From Clostridium sp. Marseille-P299 (GTDB lineage Bacteria; Bacillota; Clostridia; Lachnospirales; Lachnospiraceae): a stretch of DNA of 64,000 bases. The position numbers and the translations under genes were made by a program. Of the stretch, positions 35,824 to 44,357 are shown piece by piece. Where the stretch lies: positions 684,501 to 748,500 of the forward strand of contig NZ_FJVE01000006.1 of assembly GCF_900078195.1 (NCBI RefSeq), read 5' to 3'. Positions within the stretch are counted from its first letter, which is position 1. Each line of letters begins with the position of its first letter. The notes below the pieces were generated by a model. That model made no database searches and was not told the origin of the DNA. It saw nothing but the letters and a program-made list of their open reading frames with translations.

Positions 35824-36071
35824 AAACTGTGTAAAACGAAGTTTTACACAGTTTAACGATAAGAAGCGTGTTCTTCGCTTCTTAGAGTCTACTTAACGAT
35901 AAGAAGCGTGTTCTTCGCTTCTTAGAGTCTACTTAACGATAAGAAGCATGTCTTTCGCTTCTTAGAGTCCATTTAACAATAAGAAGCCCACTCTTTCGCT
36001 TCTTATCACTAGCTTACAGTAGAACCCACTTTTGTTCTACCTAAAATAAGAAACCCACGAAACTTCTTATT
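35824..36071 (+). repeat. Array of seven hairpins including four 40-bp tandem repeats
   Basis: First a 14-bp perfect stem AAACTGTGTAAAAC-GAA-GTTTTACACAGTTT (35824-35854). Then a 40-bp unit repeats from 35851 (starts at 35851, 35891, 35931, 35971), each holding AAGAAGCG ... CGCTTCTT. Two more hairpins follow: GTAGAAC/GTTCTAC (36019-36040) and AATAAGAA/TTCTTATT (36045-36071). All lie in the 5' flank of the membrane gene at 36116. Confidence 0.9.
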
Positions 36072-36115
36072 ATTAAGCAGAAAATTTTATATACCTAAAA
36101 ATAAAGGAGAACAAT

Positions 36116-37918
36116 ATGTCGAATAAGTACAATACTGGCAGCCGCAAAAAAAACACCGTTGCCGAAACACGGACAAAAACAGAAAGTTTCTTTCTATTAC
36201 TGCCCTTATTATTAATTGTTACTGTCCTGCCACTCATTGTAAAAGCACATGATTACAATACTGGTTTATCCATCTTTGATTGGTTTCCGAAATCCGATGG
36301 ATTTACTGACTTCTTTCTATATTATAAACAGTGGTTCTTCGTTACAATTTGTGGAGTGATCTTGTTAATCATTTGCTTTCGAGCATTTACGGACAAAAAG
36401 ACATTAAAATTTAAACCTATCTTTATTCCACTTGGTACATATGCATTCCTAGCATTATTATCAACAATTGTTTCCAAATACTCAAAGTTTGGTTACACAG
36501 GAATGTTTGAGCAATTCGAGAACGTATTTGCTTTACTTGGATATGCATTAGTCGTTTATTATGCATTTTTAATTATACGTACAGAAGACGAAGTTACCTT
36601 AATGGTAGATGCGCTAGCTGTTGGTGCATTGATTCTATGTACGATTGGTGCCTTCCAGGCTTTTGGACTTGATATGTATGCATCTAGTTATGAAATAACT
36701 ATGGAAAAAGGACGTACCTACGCATCTTTATATAATCCAAACTATGTTGGCGTATATACCTCCTTTTTAATACCAATGTTTTCTGTCATATTAATAAATG
36801 CAAAAAAACTTTATCAATTTGTTTTATATGGGCTAGTATTAATAACTTCAGTTATTAGCTTATTTGGATCTCAATCCAAGGCTGGATTTGCTAGTATACT
36901 TGTAGCTGCTTTATTTATTTTAATATTCCTTCGTAAACAATTATTAAAAAAATGGAAGATTATTGTACCAATTGTAGTTATTATTATTGGATCTTTCTTT
37001 GTTGTTAATAAAATAAATAATAATGCTTTTATCAATGCAATTAAATACGTCTTTAATACTACTAAATTACCAGAACCAAATCTCACAAGTATTGAAACAA
37101 AAGAAGATGGTGTTTATGTTACCTATAAAGGAAATGTATTAAAAGCAACTATCATCATTGAAGATAACACTATTATGTATAGTGCAGTGGATAGCAATGA
37201 TAATCCAATTGATTTTACAATTGCAGACGATGGTTATACATATCAATTTACAGATGAGCGTTTTGCAGGTATAACAATGTCTCCAGCGTTATATGACGAC
37301 GTTTACGCATTTTGTCTAAATATTGAGAATAGGGCTTGGTATTTTACAAACTTCACAGAATCTGGCGAATATGAATACTTTAATCGATATGGAAACTTAA
37401 GCAAAATTCAAACTCCAGAAACAGCAGTATTTGATGGCTATGAAAATTTAGCTACAAACCGTGGCTATATTTGGTCTAGAACTATTCCATTATTAAAAGA
37501 TTATATTTTTCTTGGATCTGGTGCTGACACTTTTGCAATTGCGTTTCCACAATATGATTATGTAGGATTTCATAATTACGGGTATTGGGAGAACTTAGTG
37601 ACAAAACCACACAGCTTATATCTTCAAATTGCTGTACAAACTGGTGTTATTTCCTTAATTGCATTTTTAGTATTTTATATTATGTATTTTATTAGTTGTA
37701 TAAAACTTTACATTAATGATAAGTCTAATTCTAAACTTACCTACATTGGCATAGCTATATTTGTAGGGACTATAAGTTATATGATAAGTGCAATTTCAAA
37801 TGACTCAAGTATAACAGTAGCTCCAGTATTTTGGGCTGTCATTGGTGTCGGAATCGCTGTAAATCAAATTGTAAAACAAAATAACTTAGAGTCGAAAATT
37901 TTAGATGAGAGGAAATAA
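36116..37918 (+). CDS. O-antigen ligase/polymerase-like membrane protein (Wzy/WaaL family)
   Basis: 600 residues with about eleven predicted membrane helices. The family's large external loop is visible (about 310-470), including the conserved RGYIWSRTIPLLKDYIFLGSG region and TKPHSLYLQIAVQTGVISL with the catalytic-type His. It acts in polymerising or ligating lipid-linked glycans or related cell-surface polymers at the membrane. Preceded by an unusual hairpin array; RBS AAGGAG. The DHH gene follows after four bases. Confidence 0.85.
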   Translation: MSNKYNTGSRKKNTVAETRTKTESFFLLLPLLLIVTVLPLIVKAHDYNTGLSIFDWFPKSDGFTDFFLYYKQWFFVTICGVILLIICFRAFTDKKTLKFKPIFIPLGTYAFLALLSTIVSKYSKFGYTGMFEQFENVFALLGYALVVYYAFLIIRTEDEVTLMVDALAVGALILCTIGAFQAFGLDMYASSYEITMEKGRTYASLYNPNYVGVYTSFLIPMFSVILINAKKLYQFVLYGLVLITSVISLFGSQSKAGFASILVAALFILIFLRKQLLKKWKIIVPIVVIIIGSFFVVNKINNNAFINAIKYVFNTTKLPEPNLTSIETKEDGVYVTYKGNVLKATIIIEDNTIMYSAVDSNDNPIDFTIADDGYTYQFTDERFAGITMSPALYDDVYAFCLNIENRAWYFTNFTESGEYEYFNRYGNLSKIQTPETAVFDGYENLATNRGYIWSRTIPLLKDYIFLGSGADTFAIAFPQYDYVGFHNYGYWENLVTKPHSLYLQIAVQTGVISLIAFLVFYIMYFISCIKLYINDKSNSKLTYIGIAIFVGTISYMISAISNDSSITVAPVFWAVIGVGIAVNQIVKQNNLESKILDERK

Positions 37919-37922
37919 CTAA

Positions 37923-38921
37923 ATGACAAAATTAGATGAGCTTATGAAATGTATTCATAATGATCATGTCTATATACAAATGCACAACTTCCCAGACCAA
38001 GATGCAATTGCAAGCGCTAGAGGCTTACAATATCTTTTAGAATCAAAGGGAAAAGTTGCAACAATTGTTTATCACGGCATTATCGATAAAGAGAATACTA
38101 TCATGATGATTAATTTATTAAATATAAAGCTCATTCCAATTGAATATATTCAATTTAATACGAATGACGAAATTATACTTGTTGATGGACAAAAGGGAAA
38201 TATTAATATGCATGGTTTAAAAGGTAATGTAATTGCTTGTATTGACCATCATAAAAAACAAAATACAGATTGCTATTTATATCATGATATTCAAAGTAAT
38301 GCAGGTGCTTGCTCCTCCATCATTGCAAGCTACTATAAAGAAAATAATATAGAAATACCTGTGGATATTGCTACTGCTTTAGTATATGGACAGCGTATCG
38401 ATACCACATTCATGACACGTAATGTATCAGAAATTGACATTGATATGTTTTACTTCTTATATAAAGTAGCGAATCACAGTCAACTCCGTAGATTCGATAC
38501 AAGCACTATGAATGTTAACAATTTAGAAAATTATCAAAATGCAATCTCTAACTTAAGAATCTATGGCTACGTAGGTATATCAAATGTTGGAAATGATTGT
38601 TCAGAAGCGATGATTGGAAGTATTTCTGACTTCTTGTTAACACTCTCAGAAATCGAGTTTACATTGCTTTATTCTTATCGTGCAGGTGGTTTAAAGTTTT
38701 CAATTCGCTGTACCTGGGACACAATTGATGTATCCGAAATTATTAACCATGCTTTAGAAGGCTACGGTGAAGGTGGTGGCCATTCAGATATGGCAGCTGG
38801 TTTTATCCCACAGATAGCGACCGAGCATGAAGCTATGGAAATTGCAAAAATTATAGAGCAACGTGTGGTTGAATTAATTAATGCTCAAATAAAAGCAGAA
38901 CAAATGAATATGCAAATTTAA
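37923..38921 (+). CDS. DHH/DHHA1-family phosphoesterase (NrnA/RecJ-like)
   Basis: 332 residues. DHH-domain motifs: HNFPDQDAIASA (motif I), LVDGQ, CIDHHKK (the DHH triad) and later DTTFMTR; C-terminal DHHA1 motif GYGEGGGHSDMAAG. Such enzymes degrade nanoRNA or dinucleotides and 3'-phosphoadenosine phosphate, or c-di-AMP-derived products. It has no membrane or PAS domain, so it is not GdpP. Expressed with the upstream membrane gene. Confidence 0.9.
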   Translation: MTKLDELMKCIHNDHVYIQMHNFPDQDAIASARGLQYLLESKGKVATIVYHGIIDKENTIMMINLLNIKLIPIEYIQFNTNDEIILVDGQKGNINMHGLKGNVIACIDHHKKQNTDCYLYHDIQSNAGACSSIIASYYKENNIEIPVDIATALVYGQRIDTTFMTRNVSEIDIDMFYFLYKVANHSQLRRFDTSTMNVNNLENYQNAISNLRIYGYVGISNVGNDCSEAMIGSISDFLLTLSEIEFTLLYSYRAGGLKFSIRCTWDTIDVSEIINHALEGYGEGGGHSDMAAGFIPQIATEHEAMEIAKIIEQRVVELINAQIKAEQMNMQI

Positions 38922-38924
38922 ATT

Positions 38925-38981
38925 AAAAACTCTTGAACGAATACTTACGTAAATGTATAGAATTCATTCAAGAGTTTTTTA
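38925..38981. terminator. Bidirectional terminator between the DHH gene and gatB
   Basis: AAAAACTCTTGAACGAAT pairs with ATTCATTCAAGAGTTTTTT, with U runs on both strands; both genes end within a few bases. Confidence 0.88.
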
Positions 38982-38982
38982 A

Positions 38983-40410
38983 CTATAATAATTCTTTTAT
39001 AATTTCGTTAATCTTGCCAGGGTTCGCTTTCCCCTTCATCTCTTTCATCGTCTGACCAACAATAAATCCAAGCGCTTTTTCTTTTCCAGCCTTAAAATCT
39101 GCTATGGATTGCGGATTTGCTTCCATTACTTTAAGAATTGTTTCACGCAATACTCCATCATCATTAACCATTACAAGTCCATGCTCTATAACGTATTGCT
39201 TCGGATTAACATCATTTTTAAATATTTGCTCAAATACTTCTTTTGCAACTGTACGGTTTATTTTACCCTCGTCAATTAACTGAATCAACTCTGCTAACTT
39301 TTCTGGACTAAGGGATAAGTCTTCTGCATCTATTTCCACTTCTTTTAATAAACGCATTGTCTCTACCATAAGCCAGTTTGATACCTCTTTTGGTTTATTA
39401 CAGATGGCAACCGTAGCTTCAAATATATCTGCTAATCTTTTTGATCCAGTAATTATACTAGCATCATATTCAGGAATATCATACTCCCTTTCATAGCGAA
39501 GCATCTTCGCATCTCTAAGCTCTGGTTCTTTATCCTTAATTTCTTTTAACCACTCATCACTGATTTCAATTGGCACTAGGTCTGGCTCTGGGAAATAGCG
39601 ATAATCTTGCGCATCTTCCTTACTACGCATTGCAAAGCTAGTATCTTTATTATCATCCCATCGTCTTGTTTCTTGAATTACTTTCTTGCCATATTCCAAT
39701 ACTTCAATTTGGCGTTTTCTCTCGCCTTCAATCGCTCTTGCAATTGCCTTAAATGAGTTCATATTCTTCATTTCTGTACGTGTTCCAAATTCTTTTGCAC
39801 CAACTTCTCTTACAGAAAGGTTGATATCTGCACGTAATGAACCTTCTTGCATTTTACAGTCTGAAACTCCAAGGTACTGTAAGATTAGCTTTAGTTTTTC
39901 AAGATAAGCAATAACCTCATCTGCAGACCGCATATCTGGTTCACTAACAATTTCAATTAGAGGGACACCACAACGATTATAATCAACTAAGGTAGCATCT
40001 TCCCATGGATCATGAATTAATTTACCTGCATCTTCTTCCATATGAATTTCATGAATTCCAATTTTCTTTTTCACTCCATCCACTTCAATTTCAATATGTC
40101 CATCTTTACATATTGGTAAGTAAAGTTGTGAAACCTGATATGCCTTTGGAAGGTCTGGGTAAAAATAATTTTTACGATCAAATTTACATTTTTGTGTGAT
40201 TTTGCAATTCGTTGCAAGCCCAGCTGCAATTGCATATTCAACAACTTTTTTATTTAAAACAGGTAAGGTACCTGGCATTCCTGTACAAACAGGGCAGCAA
40301 TGCGTATTTGGATCGCTTCCAAACTGTGTCGTACATCCACAGAATATCTTTGTTTTCGTTGCTAGTTCTACGTGAACTTCCAATCCTATTACTGTTTCAT
40401 ATGATTTCAT
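38983..40410 (-). CDS. gatB: Asp/Glu-tRNA amidotransferase subunit B
   Basis: 475 residues. GatB signature GLEVHVELATKTKIFCGC with zinc-site Cys (CCPVCTGMPG), the kinase-like core DRKNYFYPDLPKAYQVSQ and a C-terminal YqeY/tail domain (GQTMKEMKGKANPGKINEII). It phosphorylates and amidates Glu-tRNA-Gln or Asp-tRNA-Asn with ammonia from GatA. The ATG at 40410 follows GGAGG; the Met four codons earlier overlaps that RBS. Last gene of aspS-gatC-gatA-gatB. Confidence 0.97.
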   Translation of the reverse strand: MKSYETVIGLEVHVELATKTKIFCGCTTQFGSDPNTHCCPVCTGMPGTLPVLNKKVVEYAIAAGLATNCKITQKCKFDRKNYFYPDLPKAYQVSQLYLPICKDGHIEIEVDGVKKKIGIHEIHMEEDAGKLIHDPWEDATLVDYNRCGVPLIEIVSEPDMRSADEVIAYLEKLKLILQYLGVSDCKMQEGSLRADINLSVREVGAKEFGTRTEMKNMNSFKAIARAIEGERKRQIEVLEYGKKVIQETRRWDDNKDTSFAMRSKEDAQDYRYFPEPDLVPIEISDEWLKEIKDKEPELRDAKMLRYEREYDIPEYDASIITGSKRLADIFEATVAICNKPKEVSNWLMVETMRLLKEVEIDAEDLSLSPEKLAELIQLIDEGKINRTVAKEVFEQIFKNDVNPKQYVIEHGLVMVNDDGVLRETILKVMEANPQSIADFKAGKEKALGFIVGQTMKEMKGKANPGKINEIIKELL

Positions 40411-40476
40411 ATTAACCTCCATATTGCCGTTAAGCCGCTCAATCTGGTTGAAATTCCTTTTTCAACCAACCCTCCT

Positions 40477-41937
40477 TTAAACTAACTTTGGTCTTTGATA
40501 TTCTCTAGTTTTTTCATAACTATATGCAGCACGGATAATATCCTTTTCACCAAATGGTTTTCCTATCATCTGTAGTCCGATTGGAAGACCTTTTTTATCC
40601 ATTCCACATGGTAAACTAATTGCAGGAAGCCCCGCCAAGTTTACAGAAACCGTATAAATATCACCAAGATACATTTTTAAAGGATCTGATAAGCTTTCAC
40701 CAAGCTTAGGTGCCGTTGTTGGAGCCGTTGGACCAAGGATTACATCATATTTTTCAAAGGCTTTATCAAATCCTTGTTTGATTAGTGCCTTAACCTTTAA
40801 CGCTTTATTGTAATATGCATCGTAATAACCAGAACTCAATACAAAGGCGCCAATCATCATTCTGCGTTTTACTTCATTTCCAAAACCTTCGCTTCTTGTA
40901 TGTTTATAGAGTTCTTGGAGATTTTCAAACTTCTCAGTACGATAGCCATATTTCACACCATCATATCGAGATAAGTTAGAACTCGCCTCTGCAGATGCAA
41001 TAACATAATAGGCGGGAATTGCATAATCTACCGCATCTAACTCAAATTCCTCTACTATTGCACCCTTTTCCCTTAAAACAGAAGCTGCCAATAGGATGCT
41101 TTCTCTTACTTCATCTTCTAATCCCTCACCCAAATATCCTTTTGGAATTCCAATTTTCATTCCTTTAACATCATCAATAAGAGCACTTGAATACTCATAC
41201 TTACCTTTTGGTACGCATGTGGAATCCAAGGCATCACTGCCTGAAATAATATCTAAAGCAACCGCACAATCAGAAACATTTCTAGCAATTGGACCAATTT
41301 GATCAAGTGATGAAGCATACGCAATTAAACCATATCGTGAAACCGTTCCATACGTTGGCTTAATTCCAGTCACCCCGCAAAATGCACTGGGTTGTCTAAT
41401 TGATCCTCCAGTATCAGAACCAAGTGCTAGAAATGCTTCCTCCGCTGCAACTGCCGCTGCTGCACCACCACTCGATCCTCCTGGTACATGTTCGGTATGA
41501 AATGGATTCTTAGTTACTCCAAAATATGAGGTTTCTGTCGTACTTCCCATCGCAAATTCATCCATATTTACTTTACCTATTATGATTGCTCCAGCAGCTT
41601 CTAATTTTTTAATCACCGTCGCATCATATGGAGGTATAAAATCCTCTAAAATATGGGACGAACAAGTTGTCTTAATTCCCTTGGTACAAATGTTATCTTT
41701 AATGGCAATTGGAACTCCCGCCAATGGAGAATCTTTATACTCTCCAGCATCTATCGCTTTTTGCACCTCTTTTGCACGTTCTAATGCTTGCTCTTTTAAA
41801 ACAGTTACATAGCAGTGATACATTCCTTCTCTTTTCCCAATTGCCAAAAGTTGAGCTTCCACTGCATCCATAACTGATATTTCTTTTGCTTTTATTTTCA
41901 TACCCAATTCAAGGGCACTTAATTTAGTAATATCCAC
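40477..41937 (-). CDS. gatA: Asp/Glu-tRNA amidotransferase subunit A
   Basis: 486 residues, amidase-signature enzyme. The catalytic Ser-cisSer-Lys set is visible: Lys in AIKDNI, PGGSSGGAAAAVAA, and GSDTGGSIRQPSAFCG. It releases ammonia from glutamine for the GatB reaction. The start codon is GTG at 41937 with AGAGG upstream. It follows gatC by about 90 bases in the operon. Confidence 0.97.
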   Translation of the reverse strand: MDITKLSALELGMKIKAKEISVMDAVEAQLLAIGKREGMYHCYVTVLKEQALERAKEVQKAIDAGEYKDSPLAGVPIAIKDNICTKGIKTTCSSHILEDFIPPYDATVIKKLEAAGAIIIGKVNMDEFAMGSTTETSYFGVTKNPFHTEHVPGGSSGGAAAAVAAEEAFLALGSDTGGSIRQPSAFCGVTGIKPTYGTVSRYGLIAYASSLDQIGPIARNVSDCAVALDIISGSDALDSTCVPKGKYEYSSALIDDVKGMKIGIPKGYLGEGLEDEVRESILLAASVLREKGAIVEEFELDAVDYAIPAYYVIASAEASSNLSRYDGVKYGYRTEKFENLQELYKHTRSEGFGNEVKRRMMIGAFVLSSGYYDAYYNKALKVKALIKQGFDKAFEKYDVILGPTAPTTAPKLGESLSDPLKMYLGDIYTVSVNLAGLPAISLPCGMDKKGLPIGLQMIGKPFGEKDIIRAAYSYEKTREYQRPKLV

Positions 41938-42029
41938 GATACCAACCTCTCTTTCTGAACTACTGCAAACAAATAAGCCACTTAATATAATCTTACTTAG
42001 TTATTAATTTAAATCATTTGGCTTATTTA

Positions 42030-42317
42030 TTACTCAACGGTTTTAGGAACCATAAAGCTTCCATCCTTTTGCTTTTTCGCATTTCTTAATATATTCTCTC
42101 TATCATCACCATTCGTAACAACGTCTTCACGGAATACATTTTTCATCTGAAATGCATGTGACATTGGTTCAATATCGTTCGTATCAAGTTCATTCATTAT
42201 ATCGATATAGTCAAGAATTTTACCTAAATCCTCTTTTGCTTTTTCTTTCTCACTTTCTGATAACTCTAATTTTGCAAGAGCTGCTACATACGTAATTATT
42301 TCATCCGTAATCTTCAT
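42030..42317 (-). CDS. gatC: Asp/Glu-tRNA amidotransferase subunit C
   Basis: 95 residues, the standard length. [37 protein letters not shown] and [15 protein letters not shown] are typical. It stabilises the GatA-GatB interface. RBS GGGAGGT. The C-terminal segment ([14 protein letters not shown]) is the usual strand that wraps GatA. Confidence 0.96.
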   Translation of the reverse strand: MKITDEIITYVAALAKLELSESEKEKAKEDLGKILDYIDIMNELDTNDIEPMSHAFQMKNVFREDVVTNGDDRENILRNAKKQKDGSFMVPKTVE

Positions 42318-42410
42318 AGTGACCTCCCTTTCGCCATAATAGCTTGATTTGTTTTAACAAATACCTTCAATTTTCCTATTATTTTTCATAGCTATCCATA
42401 TTTGGCTTAA

Positions 42411-43754
42411 CTATGGCTCTAATCGAGAAACATCCCTAGGAAACATAGTTGTTTCACGCACATTTGTCTCATCTAGTAATCTCATTGTCAAACGTTCTAA
42501 TCCAATTCCAAGTCCACCATGAGGCGGCATTCCATGCTTATGAATCATTAGGTAGTTAGTAAAATCAGAAATATCCATTCCTCTAGCCTCCATTTTAGCT
42601 ACCTGCTCCTCATAAGAATGAATACGCTGACCACCTGTCGTAATCTCCATTCCTTTAAATAATAAGTCAAAACTTAAAGTAAACTTAGGATCCTCTTTGT
42701 CATCCATCGCATAAAATGGTCTCTTCTTTGATGGATAATGAGTTACAAATACGAAATCACTATCAAACTCTTCTTTAAAATATTTTCCAATCAAAACTTC
42801 TTCTTCCGGCTCTAAATCGTAAGGATTTTTAATTTTCCTATCATATTTTTCCGCCACCAATTCCTTAGCTTTGTCAAAACGGACCGTTGGAATTTTTGAT
42901 ACATTTGGTAAGGTAACGTTTAAAATAGATAATTCTTTGGCATATTCTTTTTCTAAAAGTTCAAATACATAGTTTAACATCGCAGCTTCCATATCCATAA
43001 TCTCTGTAAAACTATCAATGTATCCCATCTCAAAATCTAAACTTGTATATTCATTTAAATGTCTTGTTGTATTGTGTTTTTCTGCACGAAAAACTGGCGC
43101 TGCTTCAAATACTCTATCATAAACCCCAACCATCATCTGTTTGTAAAACTGAGGACTCTGGGCTAAAAATGCCTTTTTCCCGAAATATTCAAGTTTAAAT
43201 ACATTCGCTCCACCCTCAGCATTCCCTGCTACAATTTTAGGAGTCCTAATCTCTGTAAAATGCTGTGAGAATAAAAAGTCACGAAACCCTCGAATGATGC
43301 CTTCTTGAATTTTAAAAATGGCACGTTCCCTAATGTTGCGTAGAGATATTGGGCGTAGGGAAAGCTTTGTTTCAAGAGAAGTATTTAACTTCCACTTTGA
43401 AATTGGAATAGGCATCGTTGTATCAGGAGCTGGTTCCGATAAAATACTGACTTCCTGTAACCTGATTTCAAACCCATTTGGTGCTCTCTCTTCTAAGCTT
43501 ACGACACCTTTTGCCTCAATTGTTGCTCCTTCTTTTAAGGATTTGATATCAAATCCTTCCATACCTTCATAAAACACACACTGTACAAGTCCTTCATACT
43601 TTCTCACAATTATAAATGAGAACTCACTCATATCACGAATGGTATGCACAGCCCCTCGTATTACAACCTCTTTACCGGCGTAATCACCTTTTAAAATGTC
43701 ACTAATTTCTAATGCCTTTTTTTCTTTTAAACCAGTCACAAATTCCATAAACAT
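42411..43754 (-). CDS. aspS: Aspartyl-tRNA synthetase, archaeal type (probably non-discriminating)
   Basis: 447 residues, much shorter than the bacterial enzyme (about 590) because the GAD insertion domain is missing. OB-fold N-terminus (VVIRGAVHTIRDMSEFSFIIV), class II motif 2 (FRAEKHNTTRHLNEYTSLDFE) and motif 3 (GLGIGLERLTMRLL). Its operon with gatCAB and the T-box reading an Asn codon argue that it charges both tRNA-Asp and tRNA-Asn, the latter being corrected by GatCAB. That specificity is inferred. Start ambiguous between 43754 and 43748; the RBS is weak. Confidence 0.93.
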   Translation of the reverse strand: MFMEFVTGLKEKKALEISDILKGDYAGKEVVIRGAVHTIRDMSEFSFIIVRKYEGLVQCVFYEGMEGFDIKSLKEGATIEAKGVVSLEERAPNGFEIRLQEVSILSEPAPDTTMPIPISKWKLNTSLETKLSLRPISLRNIRERAIFKIQEGIIRGFRDFLFSQHFTEIRTPKIVAGNAEGGANVFKLEYFGKKAFLAQSPQFYKQMMVGVYDRVFEAAPVFRAEKHNTTRHLNEYTSLDFEMGYIDSFTEIMDMEAAMLNYVFELLEKEYAKELSILNVTLPNVSKIPTVRFDKAKELVAEKYDRKIKNPYDLEPEEEVLIGKYFKEEFDSDFVFVTHYPSKKRPFYAMDDKEDPKFTLSFDLLFKGMEITTGGQRIHSYEEQVAKMEARGMDISDFTNYLMIHKHGMPPHGGLGIGLERLTMRLLDETNVRETTMFPRDVSRLEP

Positions 43755-43929
43755 TCGTTCAAGATAGCCGATTCTTCTTATTAGCTTTATTTTACAGCTT
43801 TATTTTGCATCTCTACTATGCAACCAAAGTTTACATTTTAAATTTACAAAACCGCGCTATCTTGACAGCCTCCTTTCAAACTAAAATTTTAAAATTTTCG
43901 TTCCGGAGGCTTTTTTATAATTCTATCAA

Positions 43930-44228
43930 TAAAAAAAGTCCCGGAACTTTTGCTTTGTGCTTGCGCACAATTCAATCATTCCGGGACGAGAAATTCTAAT
44001 TTTCCCGCGGTACCACCCACGTTGGAAAGCCAATGCTTTCCCTCTCATAGACAATCACTACCAACATAGCTAGTCTGTCACTTAACGCGTGCAACGCATA
44101 AGCTTACTTTCGATTCCTCGTTTCAACTTATGAGCTCCAGAGTGTTCCGAAATACGCTTATCATCAAAGGCATGCTCTCAGTCGGTGACACGCCATTCCT
44201 GTCTATAAATGCATACACGTATTTAAGT
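43930..44228 (-). ncRNA. T-box leader of aspS-gatCAB
   Basis: On the minus strand: Stem I base ACTTA/TAAGT (44228-44126) and AATACG/CGTATT; specifier region TCGGAACACTC with GAA (44147-44145) overlapping AAC (44146-44144); then the T-box core GGGTGGTACCGCGG (about 44018-44005). The terminator is GTCCCGGAA ... TTCCGGGAC followed by T7 (43930-43987). Uncharged tRNA would stabilise the antiterminator. Confidence 0.92.
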
Positions 44229-44255
44229 CTCTTTCATAGCCGATATCTAATATTT

Positions 44256-44292
44256 TAAAAAAGACAAAGGTATTGTAATATCAACACCCTTG
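44256..44292 (-). terminator. Terminator of the diguanylate cyclase gene
   Basis: Minus strand CAAGGGTGTTG, 6-base loop, CAATACCTTTG then TCTTTTTT, about 65 bases beyond the stop at 44358. Confidence 0.75.
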
Positions 44293-44357
44293 CCGTTGAT
44301 TCATCCTACCATATTTTATTCACATTGGCAAGTAAATTTTTAAAAATTTTCCACAAA

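Noticed and set aside
35851..36008. Regular 40-bp repeats as a CRISPR array
   Set aside because: Repeats are contiguous with no unique spacers and each is almost identical across the full 40 bp; no cas genes are present.
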